Shown here: one piece after another, positions 31,901-40,133 of the stretch
Numbering within the stretch: the stretch's first letter is position 1
How the letters are laid out: each line of letters opens with the position of its first letter
From: Candidatus Tumulicola scandinaviensis
GTDB lineage: Bacteria; Vulcanimicrobiota; Vulcanimicrobiia; Vulcanimicrobiales; Vulcanimicrobiaceae
Assembly: GCA_003140835.1 (NCBI GenBank)
Contig: PLLA01000091.1
Span: forward strand, 29,455-93,454
Direction: 5' to 3'
DNA: 64,000 nucleotides
Notes under the pieces: generated by a model
The model's database searches: none
What the model saw: only the letters and a program-made list of their open reading frames with translations
What the model was told of the DNA's origin: nothing
Program-made: the position numbers and the translations under genes

Positions 31901-34096
31901 CTAAACAGACTGCCGTTGAGCGAGATCGAAAAAGGGGCCGGGTGTCGCGATGAGGTCCGCAAAGACCCCATCCTGGACGATCCGGCCCCCTTCCAGCACA
32001 ACGATGCGGTCTGCATTTTGAATCGTCGAGAGCCGGTGCGCAATTACCAGACGCGTTGCATGTAGTTGCTCGAGTGCCGCCATGACAATCGCCTGTGCTT
32101 CGTTGTCGAGCGCACTCGTGGCTTCGTCGAATAGCAGGATGCGGGGCGATGTGACGATCGCTCGAGCGATCGCGATGCGTTGCCGTTGACCCGTCGATAA
32201 CCCGCCACCGTCGGAACCCAAATACGTTTCGAGCTGCATCGGCAACTCGGCAATTTCGTCAGCGATCCCCACAAGCCGGGCGGCATTCCAGGCTTGATCG
32301 TGGGTGATGTAGCGCGCGCCGGCGATGTTTTCGAAGATCGAAGCTTGCAACACGCCGGTTGACTGAAGCACCGAGCCGATCTGCCGGCGTACGGCGGCAC
32401 GATCGATTGAAGCGAGGTCGTGTCCGTCGTAAAGCACCGTACCGTGGCTAGGCTTCTCGAAGGCGAGCAGCAGCCGAAACAACGTGGACTTTCCCGACCC
32501 CGACGGGCCCACGATCGCGACGAAGGAACCGGGCGCAATTTTCAAGTCTAGCCGGTCGAGCGTTACTGCGGCCGCAGTTTCGTAACGGAAGCTAAGGTTG
32601 CGCAGCTCGATGGCGCCGTTCAGCCTACCTGGATCGCCATGCCCTTCAAGAATCTCCGGCAACTCGCGCAACAGCGGCCGGGCGCGCTCGTAGATCGGGA
32701 TAACGCGGATGACCTGGACGAAGGCATCGCCGAGACCAAGCAGCGAGGCGAGGAGCTGACCGAACGCGGCACTCGCAGCGATAAACGTGCTCGCCGGAAA
32801 CGCGCCGTGGCGAACGACGAAGACGTACGCGATGATCGCGAGGGTGGTCGCAGCGGGCCAGACCGCGCTAAAGATGCCGAACCGGTAGACGATCGTGCCG
32901 ACGTGGGTCGTGATGCGGCGCATCGCGACGAAACGGTGCAGCCAGCCGACGAAGGCGCGCGTTTCCGCGCGCGCGGTTCGGAGTTTCGCAATGCCGTTGA
33001 ATATCTGAAGCACAAAGCCCGCGATGCTGCCCATGCGGTCGAAGATGAGGCGTCGAAGCGCAAGCGTAGCAAAGGCTTCGGCGACCGCAGCGGCGATCGC
33101 GATCAGCGTAAGAAACACGCACAACCAGGCGAGCCCCGCGTCGTAAACAAAGAGCAGCGCGAAACTCACCAGAGAAAAGACCCCGCTGAGCGCCGCGGAG
33201 ATCGTGATATCGCTAACGTACTGTTCGATCCGGTCGATCCCCATCAGACGATCGGCAAGATCGCCAACTTCATATCCACGAAAGAACAGGGCCGGAAGCG
33301 CCAGCAGGCGTTCCATCACCGCCGATTGCAAGGTCGTACCGACGCGCGCCTGAAGGCGCATGACCGTTAAGCCGCGCACGATTTCGGTCACGACGGCGGT
33401 CAGCGCCACTGCAAGCAACGCGAACATCATTGTGAGCAGCTGCGGGCGCATCGCGCCGGGGATAATAAATCCGAACAGAATCGCAGTCGCCAGGGGGACC
33501 GTGCCGGCGAGAATACCGCCAGCGAGTCCGAGGCCAAGAATCCGGCCTGCGTCGACGCCGCTGTGCCGTAATCCGAAACGCAGGAGATCCCAGACGCCGA
33601 TGGGCCGTTCGGGAAAAGGCCGCAGAAAGAGGTACGCCGACTTGTCGATGCCGGCAGCAACCGCTTCGTCGACCCGAACGGTCTCCGTAGGCCGCGATGG
33701 ATCGATCAGAAGGTATCGCCCACCACCTCGATTCTGCAACAGCGCGACCGGCTCGCGCTGCGGGCCGCGAAAGGCGAGTAGCGCCCCCTGCTCGAGCTTG
33801 TGCCAGCCGGCGCGAAGCCGCACGTGTCGAATCGAGAGCCGCGAAGCGATCGCAATCGCCTGCACCGCCGATCGTGGCTCGCTGTGCGACTCACGCGGTG
33901 CTACGATTGCGATTCCGTCGGCACGTGCGACGATCCGCGCCGCCGCGACGAACGGATCATCCCCCGGTTCGGTCGGGATACGATCGCGATCGAAAAGGTG
34001 CGTCGCTTCTTCAAGACCGCCGCGCAGCGCGCGCTCATCGAAGGTCTCCGTCGCGAGGCGCATCGCCTCGCGCCCTCGATCTTCCGCTGGGTTCAT
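31901..34096 (-). CDS. ABC transporter (membrane + ATPase), second transporter of a bacteriocin export system
   Basis: The 731-residue protein has an N-terminal soluble region (about 1-150), where a C39-like fold without its catalytic residues might sit. A six-helix exporter domain (about 170-450) follows, then an ATPase domain with Walker A IVGPSGSGKSTLFRLL, signature GLSTGQRQRIAIARAI and Walker B ILLFDEATSALDNEAQ. This is the build of the NHLM/NHLP-type second ABC protein, which pairs with a peptidase-bearing ABC protein. Its ATG overlaps the stop of that partner (ATGA). Both probably form one heteromeric peptide exporter with the HlyD-like protein encoded upstream. Confidence 0.88.
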   Translation of the reverse strand: MNPAEDRGREAMRLATETFDERALRGGLEEATHLFDRDRIPTEPGDDPFVAAARIVARADGIAIVAPRESHSEPRSAVQAIAIASRLSIRHVRLRAGWHKLEQGALLAFRGPQREPVALLQNRGGGRYLLIDPSRPTETVRVDEAVAAGIDKSAYLFLRPFPERPIGVWDLLRFGLRHSGVDAGRILGLGLAGGILAGTVPLATAILFGFIIPGAMRPQLLTMMFALLAVALTAVVTEIVRGLTVMRLQARVGTTLQSAVMERLLALPALFFRGYEVGDLADRLMGIDRIEQYVSDITISAALSGVFSLVSFALLFVYDAGLAWLCVFLTLIAIAAAVAEAFATLALRRLIFDRMGSIAGFVLQIFNGIAKLRTARAETRAFVGWLHRFVAMRRITTHVGTIVYRFGIFSAVWPAATTLAIIAYVFVVRHGAFPASTFIAASAAFGQLLASLLGLGDAFVQVIRVIPIYERARPLLRELPEILEGHGDPGRLNGAIELRNLSFRYETAAAVTLDRLDLKIAPGSFVAIVGPSGSGKSTLFRLLLAFEKPSHGTVLYDGHDLASIDRAAVRRQIGSVLQSTGVLQASIFENIAGARYITHDQAWNAARLVGIADEIAELPMQLETYLGSDGGGLSTGQRQRIAIARAIVTSPRILLFDEATSALDNEAQAIVMAALEQLHATRLVIAHRLSTIQNADRIVVLEGGRIVQDGVFADLIATPGPFFDLAQRQSV

Positions 34097-36264
34097 TGCG
34101 ACCTCACGAGCGAAAGGTACCGTCCGTTGCGGGCGACGAGCTGTTCGTGCGAACCACGCTCGGCGACCTTTCCACCATCGAGAACGATGATTTCATCGGC
34201 GTCCCGGATCGTACTCAAGCGGTGCGCGATGATCAGGCACGCGCAACCCCGGCGCCGCAAACTCTCGTCGATCAGGTGCTCCGTCAGCGGATCGAGCGCG
34301 CTCGTGGCTTCGTCGAGCACAACGATCGCGGGATCGCGCACGAGCGCGCGAGCAATCTCGAGTCGCTGCCGCTGACCGCCGCTGAAATTGATGCCGCCTT
34401 CCGCCATCGTCGTTTCGTACCCCTCGGGTCTGCTGACGATTTCGGCGTGAATGCAGGCATCACGCGCAGCGCGTTCGATCGCCGCATCAGAGATAGCCGG
34501 ATCCCAAAGGGTGAGATTGCTGCGCACCGTTCCCGGAAAAAGCGAGATTTCTTGATCTACGAATGCGACCTCGGTTCCCAGCAGCGCTGGATCGATAGCT
34601 TCGCGCTCGATTCCGTCAAACAAGACCTGTCCCGACCACGGCACGAATAAACCCGAGACCAGCTTGGCAATCGTCGACTTACCGCTGCCGGACGGACCGA
34701 CCAGCGCGATACGCCGGCCTGGAGCAATGACGAACGAGATGTCCCTAACCGTGGGCCGCGCGTGTTTGCTATAGCCAAATGAAACGGCTCGTAGTTCGAG
34801 CTCTCCCGCTAGTCGGACGCATTCGACCCGCTGGGCCACGCGCGGCGCTTCCGGCGGGTACCGCAGCACGTCCTCAATGCGCCGGACGTCTCCATCCATC
34901 TCCTGAACGTCGGCGCCCAATTCGACGAACGTGGTAAAGGGGGCGATGAAGAGTTGCATCAACAGGACGTACGCGAATAGCGTCCCGATTGAAATTGCAC
35001 CGTCGATGACGCGCAATCCGCCGAGCGTCAAGATCGCGGTGATATTGATCGTCGTCAAGAGCCTGGGCACGGCGTTGAGGACTTGCGACGGCACGGCGAA
35101 ACGTTGCCTCGCATTAATGACTCGAGCTTGGCGTCCAAGCCACTTCATGAAGAACGTGCTTTCGGCCCCGCCGGCTTTTAGGGTTTCGATCCGTTCGAGC
35201 CCCCCAACGGCGCTCCCGAGGAGCATGGCTTCCTCCTGAATGAGGGCGGCATTTGCATCCGAGCGCTGGCGGGCAACGATGCGGAGCGCGAGGATATTGA
35301 GCCCCGCGACGACGAGCGAAACGGCCGCGAGAAAGCGATCGTAGCGAGCCATCAGCGCGAGATAGAACAACGCTGCAATCACACCGATCACACTGGCCGC
35401 GAGCCGGCTCGAGAGGAGTTCGGCCACGCGGTCGCAGATGGCGACGCGGTTTGCGATCTCGGCAGGCGCTCGCTGCGCAAAGAACGTCATCGGCAAATGC
35501 AGAACGTGCCACACCATTCGGGTCGCATTTGCTAGCGCCAGCTTTGCTTGCAAGTGAAGAATCGCGCGATGTTGCAGCTCCAACAACGCGATCAGCACCG
35601 CAATGCTCATTGCGATCCCGGCGCCGATCCGAAAAAGCCATCCATAGCTCTTGCCGACCAGAACCTCATCGATGAAAACCTTTGTGAATGTAGGCAGAGC
35701 GATGCTTGGCACGACTAGAGCAAGGCCGGCGAGAACCACGAAAACGACGGCTCCCCAGGAACCGGCGAGTTGGGCGCGCAGAATGCTAATCGTTGTCGGC
35801 ACTTCGTTACTGCGAATAAAGTCCGGGCCCGGCTTAAACGTCAGGCTGACCCCGGTATATGCGCGACCAAACTCGTCCCAGGCGCAGAGCCTCCGGCCGC
35901 CCGCAGGGTCGTTCAGAATGGCGCCGTCTTTGGTAAAACCTTCCACGACGACGAAGTGATAGAACTGCCAGAATACGATGAAGGGCGGAGCGACCTTGTA
36001 TAAATCCTCGATTTCATACTTATAGCCGTGGGCTTCTAAGCCGTAGGAGCGTGCCGCGCGCAACAGATTTCCAGCCGAGCTCCCGTCACGGGTAACGCCG
36101 CACGCGACGCGCAGTTCCTCAAGCGGCACGCGCTTTCCGTGGAAGCCGAGGACCATCGCCAGCGACGCTGCGCCGCATTCAACGGCTTCCATCTGGAGAA
36201 CGGTCGGCGTTCGAACGGCTTTCGCGGCACCGTTCTGCCTTGCGCCGCGGTCGAGGAGCTTCAT
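34093..36264 (-). CDS. C39 peptidase-containing bacteriocin ABC exporter
   Basis: The 723-residue protein starts with a C39 peptidase domain (about 20-140): VLQMEAVECGAASLAMVLGF with Q24 and the catalytic C30, then YHFVVVEGF with H103, and LNDPAGG with D119. Six membrane helices (about 165-440) and an ATPase follow, with ALVGPSGSGKSTIAKLVSGL, NFSGGQRQRLEIARAL and VVLDEATSALD. Such proteins remove double-glycine leaders and export the peptide in one step. The two leader peptides at 31714 and 37279 are the obvious substrates. It overlaps its neighbours by four bases on each side, so the three genes form one operon. Confidence 0.93.
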   Translation of the reverse strand: MKLLDRGARQNGAAKAVRTPTVLQMEAVECGAASLAMVLGFHGKRVPLEELRVACGVTRDGSSAGNLLRAARSYGLEAHGYKYEIEDLYKVAPPFIVFWQFYHFVVVEGFTKDGAILNDPAGGRRLCAWDEFGRAYTGVSLTFKPGPDFIRSNEVPTTISILRAQLAGSWGAVVFVVLAGLALVVPSIALPTFTKVFIDEVLVGKSYGWLFRIGAGIAMSIAVLIALLELQHRAILHLQAKLALANATRMVWHVLHLPMTFFAQRAPAEIANRVAICDRVAELLSSRLAASVIGVIAALFYLALMARYDRFLAAVSLVVAGLNILALRIVARQRSDANAALIQEEAMLLGSAVGGLERIETLKAGGAESTFFMKWLGRQARVINARQRFAVPSQVLNAVPRLLTTINITAILTLGGLRVIDGAISIGTLFAYVLLMQLFIAPFTTFVELGADVQEMDGDVRRIEDVLRYPPEAPRVAQRVECVRLAGELELRAVSFGYSKHARPTVRDISFVIAPGRRIALVGPSGSGKSTIAKLVSGLFVPWSGQVLFDGIEREAIDPALLGTEVAFVDQEISLFPGTVRSNLTLWDPAISDAAIERAARDACIHAEIVSRPEGYETTMAEGGINFSGGQRQRLEIARALVRDPAIVVLDEATSALDPLTEHLIDESLRRRGCACLIIAHRLSTIRDADEIIVLDGGKVAERGSHEQLVARNGRYLSLVRSQ

Positions 36265-37133
36265 CCGTGCGTTTGAGGAAGCACGAACGAGATTGGAGAC
36301 CGCACGTCAACGACGATCGTCGCGTCGCAAGGCGTCTCCGGCGATAACGCGCGTCCCGCATTTTCGAGGCCGGACCAAATGAGATTCCCATTACCATCGA
36401 CATCGAGCGCGACGTGGACTTCGCGCACGGGAACGTCGGGAGAGAAGCCGGCAGCGACCGCGTCGTTTTGCAGAGCGGCCTTGATGCGATCGAGGCTTGC
36501 CGGAAAGGGCGCGGCATAGGTGACGTGACCGCGCAGAAAGCCGAAAACATCGGGCCGGGCGTCAGCCGGAGACAGCCGGACCGGCATCCCCGCCGCCACG
36601 CGACTGTCGGTGTCCACTGGGACGAACACCACGGCCGTGGGACTTTCGCCGACGGGCTCTACGGTGGCAACGGTATCGCCCGGCCGGACGAAGCTGCCTA
36701 ACTCGGGCGAACGTTGCGCCAGCGTTCCCGTGACGGGCGCGCGTAGCGCTACGATACCGCCGCCGATCGTGCGAATGCGCGCGATCGCCTCCCCCCATAC
36801 GACGACGTCGCCCACGCGCCCGGGCAATGCGATCAACGTTCCTCCGGCTGCGGCAACGATCGGCTGAGCACCGCTTCCCGCTACGATCACGCCGCGTCCC
36901 TGAAGTCCCACGGGCAAGCGCCCGAAGATTGCCCACAGCATCAGGATGATGAGAAGAGCGCCGATGGTCGCAAGTGCCCAAATGCTGCGGGATGAAACGA
37001 TCGTTATCGCTTCGTCGAATCGTTCAACCGAATCGAGCGCCGACACGGCCTCCATACGGAAAAGGTCACTGTCGGGGCGGCCGGCTTGTTTTTGCGGTTG
37101 CGTGATGGGCTTGTGGCGGCCATACGCGGGCAT
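36261..37133 (-). CDS. HlyD-like adaptor of the bacteriocin export system
   Basis: The 290-residue protein has one N-terminal membrane anchor (about residues 51-72, SIWALATIGALLIILMLWAI). A lipoyl/biotinyl-type hairpin domain follows (GGTLIALPGRVGDVVVWGEA, then LGSFVRPGDTVATVEPVGES), then a short beta domain. It is shorter than classic HlyD and lacks a long coiled coil, like the NHLM-type secretion proteins. It should link the ABC exporter to the outer envelope. It is the first gene of the operon; the peptide gene at 37279 is divergent, with 145 bases of shared control region. Confidence 0.82.
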   Translation of the reverse strand: MPAYGRHKPITQPQKQAGRPDSDLFRMEAVSALDSVERFDEAITIVSSRSIWALATIGALLIILMLWAIFGRLPVGLQGRGVIVAGSGAQPIVAAAGGTLIALPGRVGDVVVWGEAIARIRTIGGGIVALRAPVTGTLAQRSPELGSFVRPGDTVATVEPVGESPTAVVFVPVDTDSRVAAGMPVRLSPADARPDVFGFLRGHVTYAAPFPASLDRIKAALQNDAVAAGFSPDVPVREVHVALDVDGNGNLIWSGLENAGRALSPETPCDATIVVDVRSPISFVLPQTHG

Positions 37134-37239
37134 GAGGTTGGATTCAACGTTGAGTCAAAGTTGCCCCTCGAAAGCGCCTTTTGCCTCGTTCTTCGCAAGC
37201 TCTTCTCGGCGGCTTCTCACCTGACGGTTAGTCTGTGAC

Positions 37240-37257
37240 TGCGGTGCACTTACCGCA
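37240..37257 (+). promoter_or_regulatory. Hairpin in the shared leader of precursor gene 2
   Basis: TGCGGT-GCACTT-ACCGCA precedes the AAAAGGAG site of the peptide gene at 37279. It has the same stem and position as at 31677. The conserved stretch also includes TCGTTCTTC, CTTCTCAC and TGA.GGT.AGT motifs. Confidence 0.6.
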
Positions 37258-37278
37258 CCTCTTCGAAAAGGAGCTCTT

Positions 37279-37431
37279 ATGAGCGACGACAAGCGACCCG
37301 AAGAAAATAAACCGCTCAACGATAAGGACCTTGACAAGGTCAGCGGCGGCTACATCATCGACAACCCCACCAGCGGGGCAGCGCCCCACCCGATTCACCC
37401 AGTTAAACCGGGCAGACCTGAACCCTGTTAA
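37279..37431 (+). CDS. Double-glycine leader peptide (bacteriocin-type precursor 2)
   Basis: This 50-residue peptide is paralogous to the one at 31714. The leader MSDDKRPEENKPLNDKDLDK ends in VSGG; the mature part has 26 residues (YIIDNPTSGAAPHPIHPVKP, then GRPEPC) and ends with a single cysteine. Leaders of the two peptides agree at most positions, while the mature parts share only their Pro/His-rich character. AAAAGGAG lies six bases before the ATG. The divergent export operon starts 145 bases away. The lone C-terminal cysteine might allow dimer formation or lipid attachment; that is speculation. Confidence 0.8.
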   Translation: MSDDKRPEENKPLNDKDLDKVSGGYIIDNPTSGAAPHPIHPVKPGRPEPC

Positions 37432-37500
37432 CTCGTTCATAACCGCGCAGCGGCACTCGGTCGCTGCGCGAGATGCATACGGCTGGTACTTCAGCGCCCG

Positions 37501-39102
37501 CTAAAGGCGAAAGTGCCAGCCTGCTACAGTCGTAAACGGCGAGAGTAGCGGCGGTCCATATCCCTGCAGGTGTGACGGGATTACGTCTATTTCCGAAATC
37601 TGACACAAAAAATCGTACGGAACGTCGGCGAGAATCTGCCGCTGCACGAATCGGTAGTCACGCACGCGCGTCGCGCGGTCGAACGACGCCGATGCCTCGC
37701 TTAGCGCCCGGTCAACCGACGCATTGCAGTAGCGCGCGACGTTAAAGCCGTGCGGACCGCGCTGACTGCAGGCAAGCAGCCACGAGGCGTCCGGGTCGTA
37801 ACTGGACTGGTAGCCGTAGAGCCCGATCTGATAGTGCCCTTGCGCGATCGGGCCGCCGAGGGCGAGAAACTGTTCGCGCGCGTACTGCTTTAGCGAAACG
37901 TCGATACCGGCCGCGCGCTCTTGCGCCGCGATCAGGGTGGCAAAGCCCGTATCGATTTCCATGCCCGTCCGAAGGGCGATCTCCAACTCCAGCCGATGGC
38001 CCCCTTTCATTCGAATGCCGTCCAGGCCGGGAAGCCATCCGTCGCGCGCCAGCACGGCGCCGGCCGCGCGGGGATCGTACGGCACGTTGCCGGCATGCGG
38101 ATCGAACGCCCACGTGAAGAGGCCGCGCATGCCCGTGCCGGCATCGTAGAGACCGTGCGTCATCTTCTCTACCAACGCCCGGCGGTCGATGGCGAGGGCG
38201 AACGCGCGGCGCACCGCTCGATCGCCCGTCAGCGGATCGGCGGCGTTGAACATCAGTGCGTAGAAATACGGAACGGGCGTTACGAGAATGCGGTGATTGG
38301 GTATCTCTCGCAGCGTCGTAATCCGGGTAACGTCGGCAAAAAAGGTTGCGTCGACTTCGCCGGTCATCAGCTGCGCGACCGTCGTGGACGAATCGTGCGT
38401 GAAACGCAGCACGATGCGATCGATCGCCGGGCGTCCGGCATAGTAGCCGGAATTTGCCGTTGCGGCGATGGAGTCGCCGCGCGCCCACCGTGTGAAGATG
38501 TAGGGTCCCGAACCGACGGGAGCTTCGTTGTAGGCCGCGTGGTTGAGGTTGGGAAAGCGCGCGAGCACGTGCGCCGGCACGATCGGATAGTTGCTGTCGC
38601 CCCCGAAGAAATACGAGACGATCGGCGAGTAAGGCCGATTGAGTGTTACCACCAGGGTGCGTTCGTCCGGCGTCGCGATGCCGGCCACCTGATCGTATCC
38701 ATACCGCGACGGAACGGCGTTGGCCGGGTTCATGATGGCGCGGTAGGTGAAGGCGACGTCGCGCGACGTTAGCGCCGTACCATCCGCCCAGCGTACGCCG
38801 CGGCGTAATCGGTACGTGATGTAGATTCCGTCGTGCGAGATACCGCCGTTGGCGCGTGTCGGCACCTCGGCGGCGACGTCGGCAACCACGTTTCCGTGCG
38901 CGTCGTAGTTGGTGAGGTACGAATAGCCGAGCTCGCTGACAACGTAACCGAGCTCGCCTTCGAGGTAGAGCGGGTTTAGCGATATCGGTTCGGCCGGAAC
39001 GGCAACGACTAGCGTGGACCGGTGCGTTTGCGATGGAACGCCGACGCGGGAACACGCCGACAACAGCAGAGCGCAACCGCACAAGAACGCGGCAGCTCTC
39101 AT
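37501..39102 (-). CDS. ABC transporter substrate-binding protein, oligopeptide/nickel type (SBP_bac_5)
   Basis: The 533-residue lipoprotein has the signal FLCGCALLLSACSRVG. It shows the family pattern PISLNPLYLEGELGYVVSEL, then YRLRRGVRWADGTALTSRDV, then GSGPYIFTRWARGDSIAATA and AVRRAFALAIDRRALVEKMT. It binds oligopeptides or similar solutes outside the inner membrane. No permease or ATPase gene is adjacent, so it is an orphan component. It is the last gene of a minus-strand run of exported proteins, 15 bases after the propeller lipoprotein. The substrate is not predictable from sequence. Confidence 0.9.
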   Translation of the reverse strand: MRAAAFLCGCALLLSACSRVGVPSQTHRSTLVVAVPAEPISLNPLYLEGELGYVVSELGYSYLTNYDAHGNVVADVAAEVPTRANGGISHDGIYITYRLRRGVRWADGTALTSRDVAFTYRAIMNPANAVPSRYGYDQVAGIATPDERTLVVTLNRPYSPIVSYFFGGDSNYPIVPAHVLARFPNLNHAAYNEAPVGSGPYIFTRWARGDSIAATANSGYYAGRPAIDRIVLRFTHDSSTTVAQLMTGEVDATFFADVTRITTLREIPNHRILVTPVPYFYALMFNAADPLTGDRAVRRAFALAIDRRALVEKMTHGLYDAGTGMRGLFTWAFDPHAGNVPYDPRAAGAVLARDGWLPGLDGIRMKGGHRLELEIALRTGMEIDTGFATLIAAQERAAGIDVSLKQYAREQFLALGGPIAQGHYQIGLYGYQSSYDPDASWLLACSQRGPHGFNVARYCNASVDRALSEASASFDRATRVRDYRFVQRQILADVPYDFLCQISEIDVIPSHLQGYGPPLLSPFTTVAGWHFRL

Positions 39103-39117
39103 CGTCAGTTTACCCCA

Positions 39118-40107
39118 CTATTTGGCGAGGCTCACGGTCGCGCCGTACAACTCCGTAGAACCGATATTGCTCAGCACTCCGGTCGGCGACCCGCCGCCCG
39201 GATATGGCCACAAACCCACCTTGTTGGCGTGGCGCGGCTTCGTGCCCTCCGGCGCGACGATGGTCTGACCTTGTATCCAAAACTGCACGAGCAGGTTGCT
39301 GCGCGAGCTGAGCTGCGTACTGCCGACGACCGTTCCCGTCGACCCGCTAACGCTCACTTGGTAAACCGTATCGGTCGAAACGTCCTCGACGGCGACGTTC
39401 TTGCCGTCCCACTGGATGGCGCCGAGCAAGCCGATGCTTCGATCCAACGCGATGCCGGTAAAGGACGTGCCTCCGCTCGGCAGTTCCGCCAGCAGCGGCT
39501 GGGTCGTTCCCGAGTTGAGCCCGTCGATGTAGAGGTTTCCCTTACCATCGTAGCCGCAGAAGAGATACACGTTGAAGTTGTCAGCGGTATAAAAGGTCGG
39601 GCTTCCTTGCGCTCCGGAATAAATAGCCACGCTGCCGGGACCGACGGGATTACTGCTGTAGTTCGTAACCGCGAGATTCCCGGTCGTGGGATCGACGGAG
39701 CAACCGTTGGGGAACGCGCCGAAGTCTTGCAACGTCGAAATCGGCTGCTTGCCGCCGTGCGCGTACTCGAGGATGTTCTGATCGCCGGTGTCGGCGATGA
39801 AGACGTCGCCATTCGCATCGGAGCACAGACCCGCAGGTCCGTTAAAGCCCGTCAGCGTCCCCATCGGCTTACCGGCCGGATACGAAAAGATGTACACCTT
39901 TCCTTTGTCGTCGGAAACGTACAGAAGATTGGTTTTCTTGGCTTCGGGAACCATGCCGGTCGCACCGAATTTCGAATCGACCGGCCGCGCCGCATTGTCA
40001 GCCGGCATGGCCGGCGACGACGTCTGGCCCTGCAGACCGCTGCAGGCCGCCGGCATCGCCGCGAGCGCAAGAACGCCCAGTGCGCGGCCCAAATCTCGAC
40101 TTCTCAT
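39118..40107 (-). CDS. Beta-propeller lipoprotein (GCSVDPTTGN type), intact
   Basis: The 329-residue protein has a lipoprotein signal (VLALAAMPAACSGLQ) and a propeller: LLYVSDDKGKVYIFSYPAGK, GFNGPAGLCSDANGDVFIAD, NGCSVDPTTGNLAVTNY, FCGYDGKGNLYIDGLNSGTT, IQWDGKNVAVEDVSTDTVYQ, and the final TELYGATVSLAK. It is the intact model for the frameshifted gene at 29492, the relic at 22459 and, more distantly, the gene at 41757. The fold suggests ligand or polymer binding at the surface, with no catalytic residues evident. It lies between the multicopper oxidase and the substrate-binding protein genes, 26 and 15 bases away, in an apparent operon. Confidence 0.88.
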   Translation of the reverse strand: MRSRDLGRALGVLALAAMPAACSGLQGQTSSPAMPADNAARPVDSKFGATGMVPEAKKTNLLYVSDDKGKVYIFSYPAGKPMGTLTGFNGPAGLCSDANGDVFIADTGDQNILEYAHGGKQPISTLQDFGAFPNGCSVDPTTGNLAVTNYSSNPVGPGSVAIYSGAQGSPTFYTADNFNVYLFCGYDGKGNLYIDGLNSGTTQPLLAELPSGGTSFTGIALDRSIGLLGAIQWDGKNVAVEDVSTDTVYQVSVSGSTGTVVGSTQLSSRSNLLVQFWIQGQTIVAPEGTKPRHANKVGLWPYPGGGSPTGVLSNIGSTELYGATVSLAK

Positions 40108-40133
40108 GTATCCTGCCTCTTATCCGCTTGCGG

